Below are positions 48,209-57,110 of a stretch of 64,000 nucleotides of DNA, in pieces. Source of the DNA: Limnobacter parvus. Lineage in GTDB: Bacteria; Pseudomonadota; Gammaproteobacteria; Burkholderiales; Burkholderiaceae_B. The translations under genes and the position numbers were made by a program. The first letter of the stretch is position 1; the number at the start of each line of letters is the position of its first letter. Where the stretch lies: positions 1 through 64,000 of the forward strand of contig NZ_JANKHG010000026.1 in NCBI RefSeq assembly GCF_024623725.1, given 5' to 3'. Below the pieces are notes generated by a model. That model did not search any database, was not told where the DNA came from, and saw nothing but the letters and a program-made list of their open reading frames with translations.

Positions 48209-48242
48209 AATTCAATCCAAAATCGGATAGTGCCGCTATATT

Positions 48243-49334
48243 GTGAACGTTCAGGAATATTACAAACAGACCTTGGCTGAACGTGGTTATCAGTCCGATG
48301 CGGCCCAGCAAAAAGCAGTGGATCGTATGCAGGTATTCCATGAAGAGTTCGTGGAATACAAAAAAGCGCGTGGAAGTGTAATCAGGAAATTTCTAAATCG
48401 CCCAGCTGTACCCAAAGGACTTTATCTGTGGGGCGGCGTGGGGCGCGGAAAAAGTTTCCTGATGGATTGCTTCTACAATTCAGTGACCGTACAACGCAAG
48501 GTACGCCTGCATTTTCACGAGTTCATGCGCGGTGTGCATGCAGAACTGGATGACCTGAAAGGTGTGCAAGACCCGTTGGATGAAGTGGCTGCACGAATTG
48601 CCAAACGCTACCGCCTGATTTGTTTTGACGAATTTCATGTGTCTGACATTGCAGATGCCATGATTTTGTACCGCCTTTTGGATGGCCTTTTTGCCAACGG
48701 CGTGACTTTCCTGATGACATCCAATTACAAGCCCGATGACTTGTATCCGGATGGTCTGCACCGCGATCGCTTGTTGCCCGCGATTGCCTTGATGAACAAA
48801 CAGCTCGATGTGATCAATGTGGATGTAGGGGTGGATTATCGCCGCCGCACCCTTGAACAATTGAACATGTACTTAATGCCATTGGATGAGCACGCCGATC
48901 AACAGTTGACTGAGAACTTCAACAGACTGGCGGAAATGGCAGATGAAACAGCGCAGCTTCATATTGAATCGCGTGTAATCAAGGCAGTTCGTCGCGCCGG
49001 CTCTGTGGTGTGGTTTGATTTCCCAACGCTGTGTGGTGGACCGCGTTCGCAAAACGATTACCTTGAGATTGCCAGCCAGTTTCAAACGGTCATCTTGAGT
49101 GGTGTGCCCAAAATGGGCGCGGGCATGGCGTCAGAAGCGCGGCGGTTTACCTGGTTAATTGATGTGCTTTACGACCACAAGGTGAAGTTGATTATGTCGG
49201 CTGAAGTGGAGCCCGAGGAGCTGTACACCGAAGGTGCGATGGCGCATGAGTTTTTTCGGACGGTAAGTCGCATTGTTGAAATGCAATCGAAAGAGTATCT
49301 GGATTCGCCGAAGCGGAATGCGGTTCGGCTTTAA
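48243..49334 (+). CDS. zapE: Cell division protein ZapE (AFG1-like ATPase)
   Basis: This 363-residue AAA-type ATPase is related to mitochondrial AFG1. In E. coli ZapE acts at the constricting Z-ring. Walker A is GGVGRGKS (64-71) and Walker B is RLICFDEFHVSDIADAM; the sensor/R-finger part includes TFLMTSNYKPDDLYPDGLHR. The start is GTG 48243, followed by NVQEYYKQTL as in relatives. It follows the odh genes as in many Burkholderiales, but a terminator lies between, so it may have its own promoter. Confidence 0.93.
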   Translation: MNVQEYYKQTLAERGYQSDAAQQKAVDRMQVFHEEFVEYKKARGSVIRKFLNRPAVPKGLYLWGGVGRGKSFLMDCFYNSVTVQRKVRLHFHEFMRGVHAELDDLKGVQDPLDEVAARIAKRYRLICFDEFHVSDIADAMILYRLLDGLFANGVTFLMTSNYKPDDLYPDGLHRDRLLPAIALMNKQLDVINVDVGVDYRRRTLEQLNMYLMPLDEHADQQLTENFNRLAEMADETAQLHIESRVIKAVRRAGSVVWFDFPTLCGGPRSQNDYLEIASQFQTVILSGVPKMGAGMASEARRFTWLIDVLYDHKVKLIMSAEVEPEELYTEGAMAHEFFRTVSRIVEMQSKEYLDSPKRNAVRL

Positions 49335-49841
49335 TGGGCTTGTCAGAGGTTCGCACCGTGCTAATCCGCGGTTCGCAGCGCCTCACTCATTCTGCCTTGA
49401 TCAAGTCGAATTCCCCATCTTTGTTTCTGGCTCAGGGCATGCGAAACGCCAAAGCGTCTTCGCATCGACCTTGCGGTCGCCCTTCGCTGCGAATCAAGCT
49501 GGGCGACTCGATCGTGAATCGGCAGAATGATTTGCTGCTGCTAACTTTGGGGGCATCAACTCGCGGCTAAGTATCACTGTCTTGTGTAAGCAGTTGCGAA
49601 GTTTGCATTGCCGTCGCTCCGCCTTCAAGAAAGCCTGCCCGTTTGTTGAATTCACCGTCCGCTCGGCAACGCCGAAAGCGCAACCCGCCCGTTTTTTTGC
49701 GGGTGCGCTTAGGACGATTAATTCAACAAAAAGGGAGTTTTCAGGCTTTCAGGCGGAGGAGGGCATGCAACTTCACAAATGCCGTAAAACCGCGGTTGAC
49801 TTATGGTCATCCAACTTCGCACATACCGTATACATCGCGCG
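49335..49841. other. 507-bp gene-free region rich in inverted repeats
   Basis: No convincing protein gene lies between zapE and tex; the open frames here have no good start sites and no recognisable content. The region contains a 10-bp inverted repeat TCATTCTGCC/GGCAGAATGA (49387-49396 and 49521-49530), a CGACC/GGTCG hairpin between these near 49467, and a large folded element at 49642-49730. It may hold a structured RNA or the remnant of a small mobile repeat. Confidence 0.6.
49642..49730. repeat. Large imperfect inverted repeat with nested hairpins
   Basis: The 19-bp arms 49642-49660 and 49712-49730 match at 17 of 19 positions (TTTGTTGAATT...CGTCC). Inside lie two smaller hairpins: CGGC-AAC-GCCG near 49664-49674, and AAGCGCAACCCGC/GCGGGTGCGCTT, whose arms flank a T-rich loop. 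The whole would fold as a three-way junction in RNA or single-stranded DNA. Confidence 0.65.
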
Positions 49842-52208
49842 CTATTTACTTTCCTTCGCTTTCGCGAATGCTGCCGCAAACGCATTGTTCGCAAACCCCG
49901 CACCTTGCTTGGAATCCGCGCCGCTACGCCGGTCACCGCGTGAGTTTCCTCGCGTGTCACCTGCCCGATTGGCATGAACCTGCTTTCCGGCGTTCTGCCC
50001 CGGCGCCGCCTTGGGCACGTCCTCGCCCATTTTCATGGTCAATGAAATTCGTTTGCGTGGAATGTCCACCTCAAGCACTTTCACTTTCACGATTTGCCCA
50101 GTTTTCACCACGCTGTGGGGGTCTTTCACAAAAGTGTTCGACAAGGCTGATACATGCACCAAACCGTCCTGGTGCACACCAATGTCCACAAATGCGCCGA
50201 AATTGGCGACGTTGGTTACTACCCCTTCAAGTGTCATGCCCGGTTTCAAATCGGCCATGGTGTGTACTTTGTCATCAAACTTGGCGGTTTTAAAGCTGGG
50301 GCGCGGGTCGCGTCCGGGTTTTTCCAGTTCTACTAAAATGTCTTGCACTGTGGGCAAACCAAAACGATCGTCCACAAATTCAGTGGGTTTCAATTCTTTC
50401 AAGGCATCGCGGTTGCCCACAAGGCTGCCCACTGGTTTTTTAACCTTGGCGGCCATTTTCTCCACGACTATGTAGGCTTCAGGGTGAACCGATGAGGCAT
50501 CCAGTGGGTTCTCAGCGCCGTGAATGCGTAAAAAACCAGCCGCTTGTTCAAAAGTTTTGTCGCCCAAGCGGGGTACTTTTCGTAGGTCCTCGCGGCTTGC
50601 GAATTTGCCATTGGTATTCCGGAATGTCACCAATGCTTTCGCAACGGATGCATTCAAGCCCGATACCCGAGACAACAATTGCTCTGAAGCTGTGTTCACT
50701 TCAACGCCTACGGCATTCACGCAGTCTTCAACTACAGCGTCCAGGCGGCCGCTCAATTGGCGCTGGTCTACATCATGCTGGTATTGGCCAACTCCGATTG
50801 ACTTGGGGTCAATTTTTACAAGCTCGGCCAGTGGGTCTTGCAGTCGGCGTGCAATGGATACTGCGCCGCGAATGCTGACATCCAAGTCGGGCAGTTCCGC
50901 TGAGGCCAATGCAGAAGCGGAGTAAACCGATGCGCCGGCTTCGCTCACCATGACGCGCGTGGCTTTCAGGTCCTTGTGTTGAGTCAACAAGTCGGCAGCC
51001 AACTGGTCGGTTTCACGGCTGGCCGTGCCGTTGCCAATGGCGATCAGCTCAACGTTGTGTTTCATGCACAGTGCTGCAAGCGTGGCGATGGACTCATTCC
51101 ACTGGCGGCGCGGCTCGTGCGGATAAATGGTGGCATGTTCTACCACTTGGCCAGTGCTGTCGATCACCGCCACTTTTACCCCTGTGCGTATGCCGGGGTC
51201 CAGACCCATCGTGGCTTTGCCGCCAGCTGGGGCAGACAAAAGCAGGTCTTTCAAGTTCTTGCCGAATACGGAAATTGCATCGGCCTGCGCGGCCTCACGC
51301 AGTGTGCCAATCACTTCACTTTCCATGCTGCTGGCCAGCTTTATTTTCCAGGTCCAGCGGCAGGTTTCGCTAAGGAATTTACCGCGTGGACTGTCATCCC
51401 GTTCTATGCCATGCAACCTGGCAATTTCAGATTCAAAGGGGTGTGGCGTGCGTGCGCTTTCCGCTTCCCACACCTCAGGCAAGTCCACTTTCAAGGTTAG
51501 AAAACCTTGTTCCCGGCCACGCAGCATGGCCAGCATGCGGTGTGAAGCCGTGCTGGCCAATGGTTCCTGGTGTTCGAAGTAATCTTGAAACTTGATGGCT
51601 TCAGCGGCTTTTTCGGGAACCACGGCGGCGCGAATGGCGCCCTCGGTGTTCAGGCGGTTGCGCAGCAAAGCCAGCAAGGCGGCATTTTCAGAAAACTGTT
51701 CCGCCAAAATATCGCGTGCACCGTCCAGCGCCGCTTTGGTGTCATTGATTTGGTGTTCTGCGTTCAGGTAGTTTGCAGCCAGTTCTTCAGGTACAGCACC
51801 TTTGTTGGAATAGATTTCTTCTGCTAACCCTTGCAGGCCTGCTTCACGTGCAATTTGTGCACGTGTGCGGCGCTTGGGCTTGTAGGGCAAATAAAGGTCT
51901 TCAAGTGTTTGTTTGTTCTCGGCTTTCTCAATGGCCGCCTTCAATTCCGGGCTTAATTTGCCCTGGCTTTCAATGGATTCAAGAATTGTGCTGCGTCGGT
52001 CTTCAAGTTCGCGCAAGTACACAAGCCGTTCTTGCAGGTCACGCAACACTGCGTCATCCAGTCCGCCTGTGGCTTCCTTGCGGTAACGTGCAATGAAGGG
52101 CACCGTAGAACCTTCGTCCATCAAATCGACGGCGGCTTTGATTTGTGATTGTGCTGCGCCCAATTCCTGAGCCAACTGGGCGATAATTCGATTTTGAACA
52201 AGCGACAT
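49842..52208 (-). CDS. tex: Tex family RNA-binding transcription accessory protein
   Basis: This 788-residue protein has the order expected for Tex: an N-terminal helical part (TVPFIARYRKEATGG), a YqgF/RuvC-like domain (MGLDPGIRTGVKVAVID), helix-hairpin-helix repeats (near LLSRVSGLNASVAKALVTFR and LRKVPRLGDKTFEQAAGFLR), and an S1 RNA-binding domain (GMTLEGVVTNVANFGAFVDIG). A low-complexity tail closes the protein. Tex proteins affect transcription and toxin expression in some pathogens; the exact role is unclear. I chose ATG 52208 (MSLVQNRI) over the frame start at 52232 by family resemblance. It stands divergent from a small lipoprotein gene. Confidence 0.94.
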   Translation of the reverse strand: MSLVQNRIIAQLAQELGAAQSQIKAAVDLMDEGSTVPFIARYRKEATGGLDDAVLRDLQERLVYLRELEDRRSTILESIESQGKLSPELKAAIEKAENKQTLEDLYLPYKPKRRTRAQIAREAGLQGLAEEIYSNKGAVPEELAANYLNAEHQINDTKAALDGARDILAEQFSENAALLALLRNRLNTEGAIRAAVVPEKAAEAIKFQDYFEHQEPLASTASHRMLAMLRGREQGFLTLKVDLPEVWEAESARTPHPFESEIARLHGIERDDSPRGKFLSETCRWTWKIKLASSMESEVIGTLREAAQADAISVFGKNLKDLLLSAPAGGKATMGLDPGIRTGVKVAVIDSTGQVVEHATIYPHEPRRQWNESIATLAALCMKHNVELIAIGNGTASRETDQLAADLLTQHKDLKATRVMVSEAGASVYSASALASAELPDLDVSIRGAVSIARRLQDPLAELVKIDPKSIGVGQYQHDVDQRQLSGRLDAVVEDCVNAVGVEVNTASEQLLSRVSGLNASVAKALVTFRNTNGKFASREDLRKVPRLGDKTFEQAAGFLRIHGAENPLDASSVHPEAYIVVEKMAAKVKKPVGSLVGNRDALKELKPTEFVDDRFGLPTVQDILVELEKPGRDPRPSFKTAKFDDKVHTMADLKPGMTLEGVVTNVANFGAFVDIGVHQDGLVHVSALSNTFVKDPHSVVKTGQIVKVKVLEVDIPRKRISLTMKMGEDVPKAAPGQNAGKQVHANRAGDTRGNSRGDRRSGADSKQGAGFANNAFAAAFAKAKESK

Positions 52209-52274
52209 GGGTTTGAGTCTATGAGTTTTCAACGTAAGCAGGGCATTGTGCCACAGCTTGTGAAGCCCTTTGCG

Positions 52275-52619
52275 ATGGCTGTGCCACGCATGTTCGCTCT
52301 GCTAACACCAGCCACTGCGCTGTTACTGGCCGCGTGTAGTACCATACAATTGCAAGCGGACAAGCCGATGCCGCTTAGCACCCTAGAGCAAGCCAGGGCC
52401 TATGTGGCCGACCGCGAACGAACGCTTGAATTCCTGGAATATGAGATGAATCAGAAGTCGCGGGCTTGCTACAAGAAATTTTTTGTGTCGAGTTGTTTGG
52501 ATGATGTTCGTTTGCAAGGCGCTGAAATTCGACGTGCTCACCTTGAAGTGCAGGGCAAGGCAGAGGACATGATTCGCCTGAACGACTACGCGAACCGCCG
52601 ATCCAAAAAAGCGGAGTAG
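52275..52619 (+). CDS. Small hypothetical lipoprotein
   Basis: This is a 114-residue protein with a lipoprotein signal (RMFALLTPATALLLAACST) and a charged helical mature part (LSTLEQARAYVADRERTLEFLEYEMNQKSRACYKKF). The Cys pair in ACYKKFFVSSC may form a disulphide. The frame is open from 52149 with other ATGs at 52221 and 52290; 52275 gives a normal-length signal peptide, but 52221 cannot be excluded. It is probably periplasmic or outer-membrane anchored. It is divergent from tex and followed by the YdcH-type gene. I do not recognise a specific family. Confidence 0.7.
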   Translation: MAVPRMFALLTPATALLLAACSTIQLQADKPMPLSTLEQARAYVADRERTLEFLEYEMNQKSRACYKKFFVSSCLDDVRLQGAEIRRAHLEVQGKAEDMIRLNDYANRRSKKAE

Positions 52620-52723
52620 GTGGCGGTGTCGATCGGGTGACGCCCAATGGGTAGATTGTTGGCAGCCTTGGTGCACTTGGGGCTACAATGTGCAATACCT
52701 CGAGCTGGCTCAAATTCATACCC

Positions 52724-52933
52724 ATGGTTCACACAGAAGACATTGAATCGATCAAACGGCGAATTGTCGAATTGCAAGTCGAACACCGTGATCTGGATCA
52801 GATCATTGCAATGCTGACCGCGCAACCCGGGTTCGATCAACTTCAAATTCGACGCTTGAAAAAACGCAAATTGCAGATCAAAGATTCAATCACCTTGCTG
52901 CAGATTCAGCTAGAGCCCGACATTCCTGCCTAA
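52724..52933 (+). CDS. YdcH family (DUF465) small coiled-coil protein
   Basis: This 69-residue protein starts MVHTEDIESIKRRIVELQVEHRDLD and ends with a second helix (QLQIRRLKKRKLQIKDSITLLQIQL). The two charged helices match the DUF465/YdcH pattern of a small helical hairpin. The function is unknown. The frame extends 12 codons upstream, but ATG 52724 begins the family sequence. It lies 28 bp before the helicase gene and may be co-transcribed with it. Confidence 0.85.
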   Translation: MVHTEDIESIKRRIVELQVEHRDLDQIIAMLTAQPGFDQLQIRRLKKRKLQIKDSITLLQIQLEPDIPA

Positions 52934-52961
52934 CCATTCCGCCTAACTTTTACACGCCTGC

Positions 52962-54926
52962 ATGTTTGATTTTTCAGAACCCTTGAATGAGGCCTTCGCG
53001 CCCGGTGGTGCCTTGGCCCGCCGTCTGCCAGGGTTCAGCGCGCGTGAATCACAAATTGAAATGGCCCAAGCCGTGGGGCAAGCCATTGAAAGCCAAACAG
53101 CCTTGGTGGTGGAAGCCGGCACCGGCACTGGAAAAACCTTTGCGTACGTGGTGCCAGCCCTTTTGTCGGGTCGCCGTGTGTTGTTGTCCACTGCCACCAA
53201 AACCCTTCAAGACCAGCTGTTTAACAAAGACCTGCCTTTGGTTCGCGAGGCCTTGGGTGTGCCCGTGAATGTGGCTTTGCTGAAAGGCCGCCAAAACTAT
53301 GTGTGCCATTTTCATTTGGAGCGGGCATTGAAAGAGGCACGTTTGCCTTCCCCCCGCGAAGTGGATCATCTCCAAAAAGTGAAAGTGTTTGCAGCCCGCA
53401 CATTCACTGGCGATCGCGCCGACTGTGCGGGTGTACCGGAAGATTCGGCTGTTTGGCCTTGGGTCACTTCCAACAAAGACAATTGCCTTGGTGGAGAATG
53501 CCCCAATGCATCAGAATGCTTTGTGAACAAAGCGCGTCGAGATGCGCTGGATGCGGAAGTCGTAGTTGTAAACCACCACCTGTTTCTGGCTGATTTGGCG
53601 TTGAAAGAGGAGGGTATTGCCGAATTGCTGCCTGCCTGTGACGTGATTGTGTTCGACGAAGCACACCAGCTGCCCGACATTGCCACGAGTCTGTTGGGCC
53701 AGGCAATTTCCACGGCCCAGTGCCAGGAGTTTTTGCGTGATGTGTTGATTGAAGGCAGAACCTCCAGCGCTGATGCAGGCGACTGGGATGCCGTATTGCG
53801 CCCCATGGAACTGGCGTTGAAAGAAATTCGCCGCATTGTGGGCACTGAAATTGATTCAGCACGATTTACGCATGCTCAATTTTTGGGGCTAAATGGCGTG
53901 GTTGCTGTCTGCACCGATTTTGAAACCAGACTTGAAAATTTAATTGAAATGATCAGCCCCCTGTCGATTCGCAATGAATCGTGGGTGAAGTTGCTGAGCA
54001 GGGCAAGCGAATTGTGTTTGCGATGGCAAGACTGGTTTTCTCCGGCAAATTCCCAAGAAGATGCGCAATCGGTGAGGTGGGTCAGCGTGTCCACCCACGT
54101 GGTGCAGTTTTGCGATTCGCCACTGGATGTATCAAATGCATTTGCGAAGTTATATGCCGAATTGCCCAAAGCTTGGGTATTCACCAGCGCCACTTTAAGC
54201 GTTAAGGAAAGCCTGCAGCACTTCACCCTGCAGGTTGGCTTGGATGATTGCAAGCAACTGTTGTTACCCAGCCCGTTTGATTATGAAACGCAAGCCTTGC
54301 TGTGCGTACCCGACAACCTGCCATTTCCGAACGAGCCGCAGTTCAGTAAAAAGCTGTGCGACTCTGTGTGGCCACTGCTGCAAGCCAGCAATGGCGGCGT
54401 GTTCTTCTTGTGCACAAGCCACCGCGCAGTGAAGCAGGTGGGTGAATACTTGCGCGATCGAATTGAAAAAAACGATCTGGACTGGAGTCTGCTGGTGCAG
54501 GGTGAAGCTTCCCGTGCTGAGTTGCTGGAACAGTTTCGGGTGTTGAACAACCCAGTGCTTGTGGGTGCTGCAAGTTTCTGGGAGGGTGTGGACATTCGTG
54601 GTGAAGGTTTGCGACTTGTGATCATAGACAAGCTGCCCTTCGCCCCGCCTGACGACCCGGTATTTCAGGCCAAAAGTGAGTTAATCAAAAGCAGAGGGGG
54701 CAATGCATTTCAGGACTTGTCATTGCCCGATGCGGCAATTGCTTTGAAGCAGGGTGCAGGCCGATTGATCCGCGACGAAACCGATTGGGGCGTGTTGCTG
54801 ATAGGCGATCGTCGTTTGGTCGAAAAAGGATATGGCAAATTGTTGTGGCGTAGCTTGCCACCTTTTAGGCGCACCCGCGAACTGCAGGTCGCAATTGACT
54901 TCATGCTCGGCAAGCGCACTCAATAA
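52962..54926 (+). CDS. DinG/YoaA-type ATP-dependent DNA helicase
   Basis: This 654-residue superfamily 2 helicase is of the XPD/DinG type. Walker A is EAGTGTGKT (51-59), the DEAH box is VIVFDEAHQLPD, and four Cys in the region ADCAGVPEDS to CLGGECPNASEC can hold a [4Fe-4S] cluster. Motif VI is QGAGRLIRDETDWG. The size and iron-sulfur Cys set fit YoaA/DinG rather than Rad3-like nucleases. The likely role is unwinding damaged or structured DNA during repair. A terminator follows directly. Confidence 0.92.
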   Translation: MFDFSEPLNEAFAPGGALARRLPGFSARESQIEMAQAVGQAIESQTALVVEAGTGTGKTFAYVVPALLSGRRVLLSTATKTLQDQLFNKDLPLVREALGVPVNVALLKGRQNYVCHFHLERALKEARLPSPREVDHLQKVKVFAARTFTGDRADCAGVPEDSAVWPWVTSNKDNCLGGECPNASECFVNKARRDALDAEVVVVNHHLFLADLALKEEGIAELLPACDVIVFDEAHQLPDIATSLLGQAISTAQCQEFLRDVLIEGRTSSADAGDWDAVLRPMELALKEIRRIVGTEIDSARFTHAQFLGLNGVVAVCTDFETRLENLIEMISPLSIRNESWVKLLSRASELCLRWQDWFSPANSQEDAQSVRWVSVSTHVVQFCDSPLDVSNAFAKLYAELPKAWVFTSATLSVKESLQHFTLQVGLDDCKQLLLPSPFDYETQALLCVPDNLPFPNEPQFSKKLCDSVWPLLQASNGGVFFLCTSHRAVKQVGEYLRDRIEKNDLDWSLLVQGEASRAELLEQFRVLNNPVLVGAASFWEGVDIRGEGLRLVIIDKLPFAPPDDPVFQAKSELIKSRGGNAFQDLSLPDAAIALKQGAGRLIRDETDWGVLLIGDRRLVEKGYGKLLWRSLPPFRRTRELQVAIDFMLGKRTQ

Positions 54927-54953
54927 AAAAGGGATCCTCAGAGACCCCTTTTC
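54925..54953. terminator. Bidirectional terminator between the helicase gene and bamD
   Basis: AAAAGGGATC and GACCCCTTTT form a stem with one mismatch and a CTCAGA loop, with flanking A- and T-runs. It can serve both convergent genes. Confidence 0.75.
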
Positions 54954-54982
54954 TAAACTGAATTAACAGGCACCGCCGCCAA

Positions 54983-55831
54983 TCAGTCTTTCCAAACCTG
55001 CCACCATTTGGCTTCTATTTGCTCTTTTTCAGGCAAATCCATTTCCCAGTAAGGGCTGTCCTTGAAATTCAAGTCGATCACGCGTTTGGTGTCTTCAGCT
55101 AGGGTAGTCATGTTCAGTTTTTCGTAACTGCGCAGGCTGATGAACAGCGCCTCTTCAATGGATGGTGTTTGTTCGAATCGGCGAATTACTTCCTGCGCAC
55201 GGTTCACCGCTGCAAGGTAGGCCCCGCGTTTGTAGTAATAGCGTGCAACGTGCAACTCATTCTGGGCCAATGCATTCACCAGGTATTGCAAACGCGATTT
55301 GCTGTCGTCATAGTATTTGCTGTCTGGAAAGCGACTTACCACTTCCTTGAACGCATCAAATGCAGCGCGCGTGCCCTTGGGGTCGCGCGCGCTTTGGTCT
55401 TCACCAGACAACAGAGAAAAGATGCCTTTGTCTTCGTTAAAGCTGACCAAACCACGCAGATAGAACACATAGTCCAGGTTTTGGTGATTGGGGTACAGCT
55501 TGATGAACCGCTCTGTTGCAGCCAAGGCCTGCGCATTGTCGCCAGCCTTGTAGTAGGCAAATGCGGTGTCTATTTGTGCCTGCTGGGCAAAACGGCCGTA
55601 GGGGTAGCGTGATTCCAACTTTTCCAGCAACTCAATGCCGCGCTCGTAATTGCCAACATCAATTTCAGCTTTCGCTTCTTCGTACAGTCGAGCGGGGCTC
55701 CAGCCTTCAGTTTCATCGAATTGTTTTGCGGCGCCGCAAGCGGCTAACGCGAAAATCAACGCGGGGATCAGGAATAACTGCGATAATGTGCGCAACCAAG
55801 CGGTGCGCGGGGCCAATGTGGTTTTATTCAT
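54983..55831 (-). CDS. bamD: Outer membrane protein assembly factor BamD
   Basis: This 282-residue lipoprotein belongs to the BAM complex, which inserts beta-barrel proteins in the outer membrane. The signal ends LFLIPALIFALAAC with Cys32. TPR-like repeats follow: LYEEAKAEIDVGNYERGIELLEKLESRYPYG, then DTAFAYYKAGDNAQALAATERFIKLYPNH, and later ARYYYKRGAYLAAVNRAQEV. The frame starts at 55924, but ATG 55831 gives the lipoprotein signal. It is divergent from rluD, as usual in proteobacteria. Confidence 0.95.
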   Translation of the reverse strand: MNKTTLAPRTAWLRTLSQLFLIPALIFALAACGAAKQFDETEGWSPARLYEEAKAEIDVGNYERGIELLEKLESRYPYGRFAQQAQIDTAFAYYKAGDNAQALAATERFIKLYPNHQNLDYVFYLRGLVSFNEDKGIFSLLSGEDQSARDPKGTRAAFDAFKEVVSRFPDSKYYDDSKSRLQYLVNALAQNELHVARYYYKRGAYLAAVNRAQEVIRRFEQTPSIEEALFISLRSYEKLNMTTLAEDTKRVIDLNFKDSPYWEMDLPEKEQIEAKWWQVWKD

Positions 55832-55946
55832 GTGATTTCGAAACCCGAAGTGTCCCTGTTTGATCATCAATGGTTTTCCATTATATCGGGCAAAGCCCTT
55901 GCCGCCCACCAGCGGCATACTCAATTGAAAGATTCGATTTTAATTT

Positions 55947-57110
55947 ATGACGTCCCAAATTCACCACGACGCTGAAAGCGTACTACCCGATCAACCTTTG
56001 CAGGCCAAGGTGCCCATGGAACTGGGGGGCTCGCGTTTGGACAAAGTGATTGCCGAGTTGTTCCCTCAGTATTCCCGTTCTCGCTTACAAGGCTGGCTGA
56101 AAGAAGAACGCGTGCTGGTGAACGGTGTGGCCGCTGCCAAAGGCAACCAGAAAGTGCAGGGCATGGACGAGATTGCCCTGAGCCCTGGCGTATTGGCTCA
56201 CATGCAGGCATTAATTCCTGAAGACATGAACCTGGACATTGTGGCGCGAACAGCGGAATACACAGTGGTGAACAAGCAGGCCGGGCTGGTGGTGCACCCA
56301 GCCCCTGGGCATTGGACCGGCACTTTGATGAATGGCCTGTACCATCTGGACCCCGAGCTGATTCACGTGCCACGCGCTGGCATTGTTCACCGGCTGGATG
56401 CCGACACCACCGGTTTGATGGTAGTGGCCCGCACGCAGGAAACCCAGGTTAAGCTGGTCCAAATGCTGCAAGCCCGAATTGTGAAGCGGGTTTACCTGGC
56501 GATGGTGTGGGGACGAATCTCGAACCCCTTGACTGTGAATAACCCCTTGGGGCGAGATCCACGCAACCGCCTGCGCATGGCTGTGGTGGACCATGGCAAG
56601 CCAGCTGTTACCCACTTTACACCTGTGGCCTTCGGCGAATTGCTTGAAGTGCCTGTTACCTTGATGGTGTGTCGCCTGGAAACTGGTCGTACACATCAAA
56701 TTAGGGTGCATGCCCAACACGCAGGTTTCGCTCTGGTGGCCGACCCGGTTTATAAAATTAAAGGTGCGGGTAGCCATTCGGCATTGCGAATTTCTTCCAT
56801 TGAACTGCCCAATGGTGAGAAGTTCGAGCGCCAAGCCCTGCATGCCACACACCTAAGCTTTCCAGACCCAGCTCATTTTCATGTTCAGGCTGATGATGAA
56901 GCCGCCGAGGACTGGGATGAAAGCCTTGGCAACCATGAATGGCCTGAATATGTGGCCAAAGCACCTGAAGACCTGCGCTTGCTGGGTGAAATGGCTGGAA
57001 TCGACTTCCATTCCGACGAAGTGGAAGAGGCGGTACTCGATGAGGCCCACCAACACAAAGCATCGGTGCTGGTTCGATTTGATGACGACGACCTTGATGA
57101 GATTGAATAA
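55947..57110 (+). CDS. rluD: 23S rRNA pseudouridine synthase RluD
   Basis: This 387-residue enzyme makes pseudouridines in helix 69 of 23S rRNA (1911, 1915, 1917 in E. coli). It has an N-terminal S4 RNA-binding domain (about 28-85, SRLDKVIAELFPQYSRSRLQ) and the catalytic Asp151 in GIVHRLDADTTGL. The C-terminal part includes ETGRTHQIRVHAQHAGF. About 70 residues beyond the usual catalytic end form an acidic tail (DDEAAEDWDES to RFDDDDLDEIE), longer than in E. coli. Its 3' end overlaps the pgeF start by 14 bp. The bamD/rluD/pgeF arrangement is conserved. Confidence 0.95.
   Translation: MTSQIHHDAESVLPDQPLQAKVPMELGGSRLDKVIAELFPQYSRSRLQGWLKEERVLVNGVAAAKGNQKVQGMDEIALSPGVLAHMQALIPEDMNLDIVARTAEYTVVNKQAGLVVHPAPGHWTGTLMNGLYHLDPELIHVPRAGIVHRLDADTTGLMVVARTQETQVKLVQMLQARIVKRVYLAMVWGRISNPLTVNNPLGRDPRNRLRMAVVDHGKPAVTHFTPVAFGELLEVPVTLMVCRLETGRTHQIRVHAQHAGFALVADPVYKIKGAGSHSALRISSIELPNGEKFERQALHATHLSFPDPAHFHVQADDEAAEDWDESLGNHEWPEYVAKAPEDLRLLGEMAGIDFHSDEVEEAVLDEAHQHKASVLVRFDDDDLDEIE

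Noticed and set aside
49645-49727. Integron attC-like site (GTTGAAT ... ATTCAAC)
   Set aside because: The boxes match GTTRRRY/RYYYAAC but in the reverse order to a real attC, and no integrase or cassette genes are near.
49643-50293. 216-codon plus-strand frame between zapE and tex
   Set aside because: More than half of it is antisense to tex, its start falls within an inverted repeat, and the product looks like random Pro/Arg/Ser-rich sequence.
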